In this document: piece by piece, positions 28,564-36,472 of the stretch | Position numbering within the stretch: position 1 is the stretch's first letter | Layout of the letters: each line of letters starts with the position of its first letter | Source: Novosphingobium sp. | GTDB lineage: Bacteria; Pseudomonadota; Alphaproteobacteria; Sphingomonadales; Sphingomonadaceae | DNA length: 64,000 nt | Direction: 5' to 3' | Assembly (NCBI GenBank): GCA_016719755.1 | Contig: JADJYM010000012.1 | Coordinates: 67,001 to 131,000, forward strand | Program-made: the position numbers and the translations under genes | The notes under the pieces: model-generated | Seen by the model: only the letters and a program-made list of their open reading frames with translations | Told to the model about the DNA's origin: nothing | Databases searched by the model: none

Positions 28564-29283
28564 TTACGAACCGGCAACCCGGCGGCCGAAGCCTCCGGAA
28601 GGCCGCTGTACGCCGGCGATCGGCGCAACAGCAGTCGGCGCGGCAAATACGGTGCGGCGGAAGTTCTTCTCCAGCCGGTCGGAAATGTAGTTCCACAGCG
28701 CGACCACTTCCTGCGAGGAACGGCCGTTGGGATCGACTTCCATCACCGTGCGGCCATCGATCATAGAGGCGGCGAAATCGGTGCGGTGATGCAGCGTGAC
28801 CGGAGCGACAGTGCCGTGCTGCGACAGCGCGACCGCCGCTTCGGAAGTGATCTTGGCCTTGGGCGTAGCGGCGTTGACCACGAAGATCAGCGGCTTGCCG
28901 GCGCGTTCGCACAGGTCCACCGTTGCCCCTACGGCACGCAGGTCATGCGGAGAGGGACGGGTCGGCACGACGATCAGTTCGGCGACCGAGATCACCGACT
29001 GGATCGCCATGGTGATCGCGGGCGGCGTATCGATGACCGCCAGGCGGAAGCCCTGCTGGCGCAGCAGCGCCAGATCGCTCGCCAGGCGGGCCACGGTGGT
29101 CTGGGCAAAGGCGGGAAACTCCGCCTCACGCTCGTTCCACCAATCGGCCAGCGACCCCTGGGGGTCGATGTCGATCAGCACGACCGGCCCGGCGCCGGCG
29201 CGCTGGGCCTGCACGGCAAGATGGCCGGACAAGGTCGTCTTGCCTGAACCGCCCTTCTGTGATGCCAAAGCGAGTACGCGCAA
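28564..29283 (-). CDS. ParA/MinD-family ATPase
   Basis: A 239-residue P-loop ATPase. The deviant Walker A motif LASQKGGSGKTTLSGHLAV is at residues 7-25, Walker A' is VVLIDIDPQGSLADWW and the Walker B-type motif is LAVIDTPPAITMAIQ. Such proteins position cargo (chromosomes, plasmids or protein clusters) along the nucleoid. Start taken at TTG 29283, because this places the P-loop where the family has it and no ATG is near. There is no ParB or parS gene next to it. A small RHH-like gene follows. Two 11-bp inverted repeats lie 28 bases upstream and may be operator or partition sites. Confidence 0.82.
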   Translation of the reverse strand: MRVLALASQKGGSGKTTLSGHLAVQAQRAGAGPVVLIDIDPQGSLADWWNEREAEFPAFAQTTVARLASDLALLRQQGFRLAVIDTPPAITMAIQSVISVAELIVVPTRPSPHDLRAVGATVDLCERAGKPLIFVVNAATPKAKITSEAAVALSQHGTVAPVTLHHRTDFAASMIDGRTVMEVDPNGRSSQEVVALWNYISDRLEKNFRRTVFAAPTAVAPIAGVQRPSGGFGRRVAGS

Positions 29284-29310
29284 AGCCTGATCCCCCTGAG
29301 AAATGCAGCA

Positions 29311-29361
29311 AACCCAAAATTCGATTGGGCCGGGATCGCAGAACGTTCCTAATTTTGGGTT
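29311..29361. promoter_or_regulatory. Widely spaced 11-bp inverted repeat upstream of the ParA-like gene
   Basis: AACCCAAAATT (29311-29321) and AATTTTGGGTT (29351-29361) are exact reverse complements, 40 bases centre to centre, about four helical turns. They lie just upstream of the ParA-like start. Such an arrangement suits a dimer bridging two sites, for instance the RHH partner as autorepressor. Unproven. Confidence 0.45.
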
Positions 29362-29532
29362 AACGCCCAGGCGCTCGGCCTTGTGCAAAACACCGGGTGC
29401 AGCGGAACAAATCCTTTGCTAACCATACGTTCACCAATGTCCTTAAAGATGAAGGCAGGGTATTGCGGGGGTTTCGGGCAAGGTTGCATGCCAACCGGTT
29501 AAGCGCCCCCTGGCAGAACAGGATTTTTTGCG

Positions 29533-30636
29533 ATGGGCCGGAAATTGTTGATTGGCGCGATGATTTTGGCCTCGGCGGCGATACCCGCCGGTGGTGCCTG
29601 GGCCGATACCAAGGCCGGGGTAGAGGCCTGGACGCGGGGCGACTACCCCGGCGCGGTGCGCGAATGGCAGGCCCAGTCGGCCAAGGGCGACGCCGATGCC
29701 ACCTTCAACCTCGGTCAGGCCTACAAGCTGGGCAAGGGCGTGCCGCAGGACATGGCGAAGGCAGAAGCGCTGTTCGGCCAGGCAGCGGCGGCTGGCCACC
29801 TACAGGCGTCCGACAACTACGGCCTGCTGCTGTTCCAGAAGGGCGAGCGGCAAAAGGCCCTGCCCTTTATCCGTGCCGCCGCCGATCGCGGCGATCCGCG
29901 CGCGCAGTACCTGCTGGGCCTTGCCCATTTCAACGGCGATCTGGTCGCTAAGGACTGGGTCCGCGCCTATGCAATGGTCAGCCTTGCCCAGCAGCAGGGC
30001 CTGGCCCAGGCAACCCCGGCGCTGACCCAGATGGACCAGTACGTCCCCATGGAGCAGCGCCAGCAGGCCGCCCAGCTTGCCACCGAATTGCAGAGCCAGG
30101 CCGATGCAACGCGCGCGCGGCAACTGGCTGCGGTCGATCTGGGAGCGAACGCAGCGGCGCCATCTACCGCATCCGCGGTCCCGGCCGTGGCCCTGCGCAA
30201 TCCGCCCCCGACGGCTCCCACTGCGGTAAACGCCGCACGCCGGGTTGCCGGAACCGACAGCCCGGCAACGGCGGGAGCCGATTATGCCCGCCCCGCAGTT
30301 GCCGTTCCCGCCCCGCGCCCGGTCGCGAAGCCTGCGCAGGCCGCTGTCCCGGCTGTGCCAGCCCTTCGGCCAGCACCGGCTCTCGTCGCCAGTCCCCCAC
30401 CAGCGGGCGGAGCCTGGCGCGTGCAATTGGGAGCCTTTGGCGTTGCCGCCAACGCTGACGCGATGTGGAACCGGGTGCGCGCGCGGCCTGAACTGTCCGG
30501 CCATGCGCGGATCGACCAGCGCGCCGGTGCGGTGACCAAGCTCCAGGCCGGCGGCTTTGCCAGCAAGGCAGCGGCACGTGGCGCCTGCACCCGGCTGGTC
30601 GCTGCCGGTTTCACTTGCCTGGCGGTGCGAAACTAG
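29533..30636 (+). CDS. Exported Sel1-repeat and SPOR domain protein
   Basis: A 367-residue protein with a signal peptide (MGRKLLIGAMILASAAIPAG). Sel1-type repeats follow (GDADATFNLGQAYKLGKGVP, AAGHLQASDNYGLLLFQKGE, RGDPRAQYLLGLAHFNGD; about 55-150). An Ala/Pro-rich linker leads to a C-terminal SPOR domain (WRVQLGAFGVAANADAMW to about residue 365). It probably binds septal peptidoglycan and other envelope proteins. It is divergent from the ParA-like gene across a 250-base region. Similar in design to the TPR/SPOR protein on the other side. Confidence 0.75.
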   Translation: MGRKLLIGAMILASAAIPAGGAWADTKAGVEAWTRGDYPGAVREWQAQSAKGDADATFNLGQAYKLGKGVPQDMAKAEALFGQAAAAGHLQASDNYGLLLFQKGERQKALPFIRAAADRGDPRAQYLLGLAHFNGDLVAKDWVRAYAMVSLAQQQGLAQATPALTQMDQYVPMEQRQQAAQLATELQSQADATRARQLAAVDLGANAAAPSTASAVPAVALRNPPPTAPTAVNAARRVAGTDSPATAGADYARPAVAVPAPRPVAKPAQAAVPAVPALRPAPALVASPPPAGGAWRVQLGAFGVAANADAMWNRVRARPELSGHARIDQRAGAVTKLQAGGFASKAAARGACTRLVAAGFTCLAVRN

Positions 30637-30650
30637 ACGGACAGTTGCTA

Positions 30651-30671
30651 TTGCGATTAATTCTCATTAAG
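30651..30671 (+). promoter_or_regulatory. Possible iron-regulator box upstream of bfd-bfr
   Basis: TTGCGATTAATTCTCATTAAG is a strongly AT-rich island just before the bfd start at 30701. It contains ATTCTCATTA, close to Fur-type half-sites. The setting (bacterioferritin genes) supports iron control, but the match is partial. Confidence 0.4.
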
Positions 30672-30700
30672 CAGGGCGGGCGATTCGAGGAGCACCGCCG

Positions 30701-30898
30701 ATGTACGTCTGCATCTGCAATGCCATCAGGGAAACCGAGCTGCGCCGCGCCGCACTGCTCCACGCGGGCGATGCCGACGCGGTCTATGCGGCCCTTGGCA
30801 AGACGCCCCAGTGCGGCCAGTGCCTTGACGATGCCGCCACCATCCTGATCGAGGAACGCGAAAAGGCTGCCGTCGGACTGCTCGCCCCAGCTTCCTGA
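30701..30898 (+). CDS. bfd: Bacterioferritin-associated ferredoxin
   Basis: A 65-residue [2Fe-2S] protein. The four cluster Cys are visible in MYVCICNAIRE (residues 4 and 6) and PQCGQCLDD (38 and 41). Bfd donates electrons to bacterioferritin heme so that stored ferric iron is released as Fe2+. It is followed by bfr at 68 bases on the same strand, the usual pairing. A possible iron-regulator site lies upstream. Confidence 0.9.
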   Translation: MYVCICNAIRETELRRAALLHAGDADAVYAALGKTPQCGQCLDDAATILIEEREKAAVGLLAPAS

Positions 30899-30966
30899 AC
30901 CCTGCCCTCCGGCCTTGTCGGAAGGCTCGCCGCAGCGCATAGTATTGGCCACTTAAGGAGGCATCC

Positions 30967-31449
30967 ATGCAGGGCGACGCTCAAGTCATCGAATTTCTCA
31001 ACAAGGCGCTCCAGGGTGAGCTGACGGCGGTGAACCAGTACTGGCTGCACTACCGGATGCTCGACAACTGGGGCGTGAAGAAACTCGCGGCCTTTGAGCG
31101 CGGCGAATCCATCGACGAGATGAAGCACGCCGACCAGCTGGCGGAACGCATCCTGTTCCTGGGCGGCCTCCCCAACTTCCAGTCGATGGGCCGCCTTAGG
31201 ATCGGCGAGAACGTCGAGGAGATTCTCAAGGCCGATCTCGCGCTGGAAAACGAGGCGATCCCGCTGCTGCGCGATGCAATCGCCCACTGCGAAACCGTGC
31301 GCGACTATGTCAGCCGCGACCTGTTCGCATCGATCCTCGCCAGCGAGGAACACCACGTCGACGAGATCGAGACCCAGTTCGAGATGATCGAGCGGATGGG
31401 CCTGCAAAACTACATTCAGCTCAACAGCCAGTCGGTCAAGGCAAGCTAG
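30967..31449 (+). CDS. bfr: Bacterioferritin
   Basis: This 160-residue heme-containing ferritin stores iron as a 24-subunit shell. Ferroxidase residues are seen in LNKALQGELTAVNQYWLHYR (Glu 18), the ESIDEMKHADQLAERILFLG segment (Glu, heme-ligand Met 52, His 54) and ASEEHHVDEIETQFEMI (Glu and His near 127-130). A Shine-Dalgarno-like AAGGAGG lies just before ATG 30967. The stop codon shares the palindrome CTAG with the stop of der, which converges on it. Confidence 0.93.
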   Translation: MQGDAQVIEFLNKALQGELTAVNQYWLHYRMLDNWGVKKLAAFERGESIDEMKHADQLAERILFLGGLPNFQSMGRLRIGENVEEILKADLALENEAIPLLRDAIAHCETVRDYVSRDLFASILASEEHHVDEIETQFEMIERMGLQNYIQLNSQSVKAS

Positions 31450-32834
31450 CTGCGGAAGGGGTTCTTCGCGCTGCGCAGCGTCAGCCGCACCGGCACGGCA
31501 TCGAAGCCCAGTTCGCGGCGAATGCCGTTCACCAGGTAGCGCTGGTAGCTCATCGGCAAGTCGTCGAGCCGCGTGCCGAACAGCACGAAACCGGGCGGGC
31601 GGGTCTTTGCCTGCGTGATATAGCGCAGCTTGATCCGTTTGCCCCCGGGAGCTGGCGGCGGATTGGCCTCCAGCGCGGACTCGAACCAGCGGTTGAGCAG
31701 GCCGGTCGGCACCCGCTTCGACCAGGCGGCGCGGATTTCGAAGGCCACCTTGATCAGTGTGTCGAGCCCCCGGCCGGTCCGCGCCGAGACCGACAGCACG
31801 GGCAGCCCCTTGACCTGGGCAAGACCCTCATCGAGCGCGCCGCGAATGCCGTTGAACAGACCCGAGGCATCCTCTGCCACGTCCCACTTGTTGATCGCAA
31901 CGATCAGTGCCCGGCCCTCTTCCAGCACCATTGAAGCGATCTTGAGATCCTGGTGCTCCAGCCCGCGTGTCGCATCGAGGAGGAGCACGACCACTTCCGC
32001 GAAGTCGACCGCATGGCGTGCATCGGCCACCGCCAGCTTCTCGAGCTTGTCGACGACCAGAGCCTTCTTGCGCATACCCGCCGTGTCGATCAGGCGAACC
32101 GGACGGGCCTCGCCGCTGTCGGGATCGGTCCAGTGCCAGTCGATCGCGATCGAATCGCGCGTGATCCCGGCTTCCGGCCCGGTCAGCAGCCGGTCTTCCT
32201 TGAGCAGCGCGTTGATCAGCGTGGACTTGCCGGCATTGGGCCGCCCGACGATGGCGAGCTTGAGCGGCGCGCGATTGAGCGCCTCTTCATCCTCCTCGTC
32301 GAACTCCTCCTCGGCTTCGGCGTCGGCCTCGGCACCTTCCAGCAGCGGCTGGAGAGCCTCGAACAGGTCGCCCATCCCTTCTCCGTGTTCGGCGGAGAAC
32401 GGAACCGGATCGCCAAAGCCAAGCGAATAGGCCTCGTAAAGCCCGTGATCGCCGGACTTGCCTTCGGCCTTGTTGGCAAGCAGCACCACCGGCACATCGC
32501 CCTGCTGGCGCAGGTAACGGGCGATCTCCTCGTCCAGGGGGGTGAGGCCCGCGCGCGCATCAATGACGAACAGCGCCACATCCGCACCCTTGAGCGATGC
32601 TTCGGTCTGCATCCGCATCCGACCGGGGAGACTGGCCTTGTCCTCGTCCTCCCACCCGGCAGTATCGACGATCGTGAAATCGAGGCCCAGCAAGTGCGCT
32701 TCGCCCAGCCTGCGGTCGCGCGTTACCCCGGGCTGATCATCGACCAGGGCCAGCCGTTTGCCGACCAGCCGGTTGAACAGGGTCGATTTGCCGACATTCG
32801 GACGACCGATGATGATAACCTGGGGAAGCGCCAT
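31446..32834 (-). CDS. der: Ribosome-assembly GTPase Der (EngA)
   Basis: Der is a GTPase with two tandem G domains needed for 50S subunit maturation. The 462-residue product shows G1 motifs IIGRPNVGKSTLFNRLVGKR (about 5) and IVGRPNAGKSTLINALLKED (about 185). The G3 segments are DTAGWEDED and DTAGMRKKA, and G4 includes LANKAEG and INKWDV. A KH-like C-terminal domain follows (KRIKLRYITQAKTRPPGFVL). Start at ATG 32834; an upstream extension lacks similarity. An acidic stretch near residue 165-185 (EADAEAEEEFDEEDEE) links the G domains. Confidence 0.95.
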   Translation of the reverse strand: MALPQVIIIGRPNVGKSTLFNRLVGKRLALVDDQPGVTRDRRLGEAHLLGLDFTIVDTAGWEDEDKASLPGRMRMQTEASLKGADVALFVIDARAGLTPLDEEIARYLRQQGDVPVVLLANKAEGKSGDHGLYEAYSLGFGDPVPFSAEHGEGMGDLFEALQPLLEGAEADAEAEEEFDEEDEEALNRAPLKLAIVGRPNAGKSTLINALLKEDRLLTGPEAGITRDSIAIDWHWTDPDSGEARPVRLIDTAGMRKKALVVDKLEKLAVADARHAVDFAEVVVLLLDATRGLEHQDLKIASMVLEEGRALIVAINKWDVAEDASGLFNGIRGALDEGLAQVKGLPVLSVSARTGRGLDTLIKVAFEIRAAWSKRVPTGLLNRWFESALEANPPPAPGGKRIKLRYITQAKTRPPGFVLFGTRLDDLPMSYQRYLVNGIRRELGFDAVPVRLTLRSAKNPFRS

Positions 32835-32947
32835 GTGCGCCACCTGACCTTTGTAGCGAACATTTGCAACCCGCGCGTCAAATCTTGACGGCGCGTTAAC
32901 CATGCACCGCAGGCTTGCCCTAACCAAAAGCTGGCAGCTTGGCCTTC

Positions 32948-33565
32948 ATGAAGCGGAAACTTCTCCTCTCGGCCGGACTGTTCGCGGCACTGGCAAGCAT
33001 CGCCGCCGGAGCGGGCGCCGTGGACGTGCCAACGCCTCGTCAAGGCACCATGGGCCAAGCGGTTTCCCTGCCTCCCTATCTGCAATGCGTACCCTATGCG
33101 CGGCAGCTGACCGGCATCAATATCTTCGGCGATGCGCACACCTGGTGGGGCCAGGCGGAAGGCCGTTATGCCCGGGGCTACAAGCCCAGGGTCGGCGCGG
33201 TGCTGGCGCTGCGGCCCCATGGCGGATCTCGGCTGGGCCATGTCGCCGCGGTGAGCAAGATCGTCGATTCGCGCACCCTGCTGGTACGTCATTCGAACTG
33301 GAGCCCGATCAACGGGCGGCGCGGCCAGATCGAGGACAACGTCAGGGTGGTTGACGTCTCGCCCGCCAACGACTGGAGCGCAGTCCGCGTCTGGTATGCG
33401 CCACTGAAGGACCTTGGCGGCACGCACTGGCCGGTCCAGGGCTTCATCTATCCGACCAAACCGAAGCATGGCGAAAAGCTGAGGGAGCGACCGGTGCCCG
33501 CGAATCTCCCGCGCGGCAGCGACGATCCGATCGCCGACCTGATCGGCGCGCGGATGGGCTGGTAA
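32948..33565 (+). CDS. Exported CHAP-domain peptidase-like protein
   Basis: A 205-residue protein with a signal peptide (MKRKLLLSAGLFAALASIAA, ending near AGA). The CHAP domain has the nucleophile Cys in PPYLQCVPYARQLTG (about residue 47) and the catalytic His in SRLGHVAAVSKI (about 97), followed by HSNW. CHAP domains usually cleave peptide bonds in peptidoglycan. Sphingomonads often carry such a short exported form. Start at ATG 32948 because it starts the signal peptide. Confidence 0.8.
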   Translation: MKRKLLLSAGLFAALASIAAGAGAVDVPTPRQGTMGQAVSLPPYLQCVPYARQLTGINIFGDAHTWWGQAEGRYARGYKPRVGAVLALRPHGGSRLGHVAAVSKIVDSRTLLVRHSNWSPINGRRGQIEDNVRVVDVSPANDWSAVRVWYAPLKDLGGTHWPVQGFIYPTKPKHGEKLRERPVPANLPRGSDDPIADLIGARMGW

Positions 33566-33587
33566 CCAGCCCACCCCCGCAATCGGC

Positions 33588-33875
33588 TCAGGCCCTGGCG
33601 ACCGGGGCGTCCTCGCCCAGATCCTCGAACCAGGCTTCGACCGGCCCGTTGAGGCGGATTGTCAGCGGCTGGCCGTGGCGGTCCATGGTCTTGCCTGCCT
33701 GAACCCGCACCCAGCCTTCGGAAATGCAGTATTCCTCGACGTTGGTGCGCACGATCCCCTTGAAACGGATACCCACCCCGCGCTGCAGCACGTCAGCATC
33801 GAAATGGTCGCTGCGCGGATTGATCGCAAGGCGGTCGGGCGGCACGTCGGGGCCGGAGGTGGTTTCTTCGCTCAT
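33588..33875 (-). CDS. DUF3297 family protein
   Basis: A 95-residue protein. It follows the DUF3297 pattern: PPDRLAINPRSDHFDADVL, then GVGIRFKGIVRTNVEEYCIS, then EGWVRVQAGKTMDRHGQPLT. The family is common in proteobacteria and its function is unknown. The gene lies alone, convergent with the CHAP gene and divergent from tRNA-Val; it is the last chromosomal gene before the integrated element. Confidence 0.85.
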   Translation of the reverse strand: MSEETTSGPDVPPDRLAINPRSDHFDADVLQRGVGIRFKGIVRTNVEEYCISEGWVRVQAGKTMDRHGQPLTIRLNGPVEAWFEDLGEDAPVARA

Positions 33876-33951
33876 TCCCGCGCTCTATCCTCTGATGGGC
33901 GCTTGTCAATTCGCGCGGCACGCTCTAAGGGCGCGCTTCCGCAACGGAAGT

Positions 33952-34026
33952 GGGCGCGTAGCTCAGCGGTAGAGCACACCCTTCACACGGGTGGGGTCGC
34001 AGGTTCAATCCCTGCCGCGCCCACCA
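33952..34026 (+). tRNA. tRNA-Val (anticodon CAC), probable attachment site
   Basis: A 75-base tRNA: acceptor stem GGGCGCG / CGCGCCC, D arm GCTCAGCGGTAGAGC, anticodon stem-loop CACCC-TTCACAC-GGGTG (anticodon CAC), T arm GCAGGTTCAATCCCTGC, then ACCA. An integrase gene faces it 123 bases away, so its 3' half is the likely attB/attL core of the element. Confidence 0.95.
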
Positions 34027-34148
34027 TAAATGCCCTTGAAATATAGGGAATTTATGGATGGACCCACTTCCATTCCGCAGGTCTTGACGCCGTTTGACGG
34101 CAAAAATGGGGTCGATTCGACCCTCTCTCGTACAAAATCCGTACAACG

Positions 34149-35246
34149 TCAGGGCTCCTTTCTGAGCTTGAGACCGGTCTTGCGCTCCGCTTCCAGCAGG
34201 CCGCGGTTGAGTGCCTGATTGACCTTTATCTCGGTGTCTTCGGCGTGGGTGTAGGTGCTGCGCATCAGGTTGAGGTCGGACCATCCACCGAATGCACCTG
34301 CTGCCTTCTCGTCCACACGCTGGCGGACATTCATCTCCTGGCCAAATCCATGACGCCCCGCCGGATGGAATGGGATCCGTTCGATGCCCGCATCGTCGCA
34401 GGCCTTGTTCCATAGCTTTCTAGGACCACCACGATCCGCATAGCCGAACATCCGCAAATTCTCCGGTTTGCGAGGCCAATCGCGAGGATAGATTTCTGGC
34501 AGTGCCGTGAGCTCAGCCATGACGACATCGGGCACGCGCAGCCACCGATCGCCGTGACCCTTCGCGCCGGGTATGCAGATCATGCCCTTGGCCTTGTTGA
34601 TGTGCTTGTGGGGATGCATGGCCACTGCCTGGCTGATGCGCGCACCGCTGATGAACATGAGCAGAGCCAATGCTCCCAGACGCGGCGGGGCCTTCTGCCG
34701 AAACTTCAGCAGCCATTCCCAACTGCCTGGTGGATACTTCTTGCGCCCCGTGCTCTTGCGCTTGTTATCCTGCGCGACCTTTTCCTTCGGAGTATAGCCT
34801 CTCACCCGGAAGGCGATCCCGCTTTCGCTGTCGTTGATGTTGTTGATCACGGCCCTGACCGGAGAAACGACCTGGCGGGTCCAGGTGTCGGTAGAACAAT
34901 CCGGGTAGAGGTCTGGTCCCAATTCGCGGACCAGTTTCGGACTGATATCCCGGATCGGCATCGAGCCTATCTTCTTGGTAATCGGGACGAGATATGCCGC
35001 CTCTTTGGGCTTGGCGTCGTACTGGAGGACGGCGTCGGCAAAGGTGATGAGCTTTTCTTCCGGGTCCTCACCTAGCAGATGGATGCAGGTGACCCTCAGC
35101 TCTTCATTCCGGCACCAGTCCTTAGCGCCCGATTCCTCAGATGCGCCAGTGCTGCATCGGTAGTATTCGGTGATCGGCGCGCCATTGTATTCGACCCGGC
35201 CGCGCGCCCACCAGACCGCGCCGCGGGGATAAGGTTCGAGGGGCAT
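34149..35246 (-). CDS. int: Tyrosine recombinase (phage-type integrase)
   Basis: A 365-residue site-specific recombinase with its C-terminus towards tRNA-Val, as in elements that use tRNA 3' ends. Catalytic residues: Arg in LMFISGARISQAVAM (about 230), the His/Arg box in FHPAGRHGFGQEMN (about 310) and the Tyr nucleophile in MRSTYTHAED (about 340). The N-terminal half has a SAM-like core-binding domain. Start chosen at ATG 35246 (MPLEPYPRG). The gene overlaps the next small gene by about 150 bases in another frame. Confidence 0.9.
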   Translation of the reverse strand: MPLEPYPRGAVWWARGRVEYNGAPITEYYRCSTGASEESGAKDWCRNEELRVTCIHLLGEDPEEKLITFADAVLQYDAKPKEAAYLVPITKKIGSMPIRDISPKLVRELGPDLYPDCSTDTWTRQVVSPVRAVINNINDSESGIAFRVRGYTPKEKVAQDNKRKSTGRKKYPPGSWEWLLKFRQKAPPRLGALALLMFISGARISQAVAMHPHKHINKAKGMICIPGAKGHGDRWLRVPDVVMAELTALPEIYPRDWPRKPENLRMFGYADRGGPRKLWNKACDDAGIERIPFHPAGRHGFGQEMNVRQRVDEKAAGAFGGWSDLNLMRSTYTHAEDTEIKVNQALNRGLLEAERKTGLKLRKEP

Positions 35247-35443
35247 TTCTTCTGGCTTTCGATGATGTGATCGAGCTGTTCGGGGGTGATCAGCATGACC
35301 CGGCTTACCTTGTGGCAAGCCCCCCAGCGGTTCGCCAATTCACGCAAGGTGCGCGGCGAGAGAAAAATGCCCTTCTCGGCAAGCAGGTCGACCCAGGCTT
35401 CGGGCGTTTTCGCGCGGTCGAGGATTGGTGTCAGGGTGGTCAC
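35096..35443 (-). CDS. Small integrase-associated DNA-binding protein (hypothetical)
   Basis: A 115-residue product starting with GTG at 35443. Residues 1-65 read like a compact helical protein (TPEAWVDLLAEKGIFLSPRT and LRELANRWGACHKVSRVML). The remaining residues overlap the integrase start by about 150 bases and are rich in Ala, Arg and Ser. The start overlaps the stop of the excisionase-like gene (GTGA), so the two are coupled. It may assist excision or recognise DNA. I do not know the family. Confidence 0.55.
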   Translation of the reverse strand: MTTLTPILDRAKTPEAWVDLLAEKGIFLSPRTLRELANRWGACHKVSRVMLITPEQLDHIIESQKKCPSNLIPAARSGGRAAGSNTMARRSPNTTDAALAHLRNRALRTGAGMKS

Positions 35444-35676
35444 AACAGTGATCCTTCCGCTTCATTGGCGCATCGATCTCCATCGCCAGACTCCGGCTCC
35501 ACCATGTTTGTATCGAGAAATTCGTCGATCGCATTTTGGGGGATCAGGTAGCGATTGCCGCGCTTCAGGTGCCTGATGCGGCGCTCGGCCAGCAATTTGC
35601 GGATCGACTTGACCGACCAGCCTGACTGATGAGCCATCTGGCGAGGCGTCAGCAGATTAACGGACGTACTTCTCAT
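35440..35676 (-). CDS. Excisionase-like helix-turn-helix protein
   Basis: A 78-residue protein of the MerR-type winged HTH design used by excisionases: LLTPRQMAHQSGWSVKSIRK (recognition region), then LLAERRIRHLKRGNRYLIP. Such proteins bend DNA at att sites and favour excision. It sits between the integrase-side genes and the divergent XRE regulator. Start at ATG 35676. Confidence 0.75.
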   Translation of the reverse strand: MRSTSVNLLTPRQMAHQSGWSVKSIRKLLAERRIRHLKRGNRYLIPQNAIDEFLDTNMVEPESGDGDRCANEAEGSLL

Positions 35677-35774
35677 TGCAGAAAACTCCCGCGAGCGAGT
35701 CCAATGGGGTAAGAAGTGGTAACCGACTCGCCCTATAGGGAACGTTTGAACACTTTTGGGGAACGATTGTCAAC
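35677..35774. promoter_or_regulatory. Divergent control region of the excision genes and XRE regulator
   Basis: This 98-base region separates the divergent starts. It contains two direct copies of GGGAACG (about 35738-35744 and 35759-35765) with TTTGAACACTTTT between them, plausible operators for the XRE regulator. An alternation of integrase and regulator expression would be expected in such elements. Confidence 0.4.
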
Positions 35775-36185
35775 ATGACAGATGTAGTCGGCATCGGCGC
35801 GCGCATGGCGGCGGCACGAGCGAAAAAGCAGGCATCGCAGGTCAAGGCCGCGGCGATGCTCGAAATTTCCGACAAGTCGTACAAGAACTACGAAGCCGAA
35901 AAACGGGAACTCCCCCTCGCGGTCGCCGTCGGCTTTTGTGAGGCTTTTGAAGTCGAACTCGAATGGCTGGTCTACGGGACACAGGCCAACGCGGGGGAGA
36001 AGACGATTGCGGTCGTCTCAGAAACCATCGAGGCGCTTGTCTCAGAGGCTCAGGCTCGCAAACTGGTCCTGACCCCCAATCGAGCCGCCAGGATTGGCAG
36101 CTTTATCTTCCGCAATTGCACCCAGAAGGGAACGAGCCCCAAAACCGAGGCAGGGCCGATCTTCGACATATTTCTCGACGACTGA
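35775..36185 (+). CDS. XRE-family transcriptional regulator
   Basis: A 136-residue protein with an N-terminal lambda-repressor-like HTH (IGARMAAARAKKQASQVKAA, then MLEISDKSYKNYEAEKRELP). The C-terminal part is short and variable. It probably represses the divergent integrase/excisionase genes, as phage-like regulators do. It is followed at 14 bases by a small membrane protein gene. Confidence 0.75.
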   Translation: MTDVVGIGARMAAARAKKQASQVKAAAMLEISDKSYKNYEAEKRELPLAVAVGFCEAFEVELEWLVYGTQANAGEKTIAVVSETIEALVSEAQARKLVLTPNRAARIGSFIFRNCTQKGTSPKTEAGPIFDIFLDD

Positions 36186-36199
36186 GGGGATGATTTGAC

Positions 36200-36472
36200 A
36201 TGGGCCAGCGACCGACACTCGAAATCAAACTTGCGGAACTGGCCAACAGGTTTCGCTTCGTTGGGCTCGGCTTGGCGTTTCTCGCTGGCATCACGTTTTT
36301 GTTCAGTCCCCGAGAGGCTGGCTGGCCCTTCGATCCGCTGTCAGACTTTCTCGCCGCGACCTTTGCTGTTGGATGCACCTTGCTGGTCTGCGGCCAGCTC
36401 GTGGTGCGGAAGCTTGTCGGGTTCGGCTCGATGGAGCCGCCTCCAGTCACGATACCGCCGTTCAAAGACTAA
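36200..36472 (+). CDS. Small membrane protein (hypothetical)
   Basis: A 90-residue protein with two predicted transmembrane helices (FVGLGLAFLAGITFLFSP and ATFAVGCTLLVCGQLVV). No family recognised. It follows the XRE gene closely on the same strand and its stop overlaps the stop of the convergent GIY-YIG-like gene. Confidence 0.5.
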   Translation: MGQRPTLEIKLAELANRFRFVGLGLAFLAGITFLFSPREAGWPFDPLSDFLAATFAVGCTLLVCGQLVVRKLVGFGSMEPPPVTIPPFKD

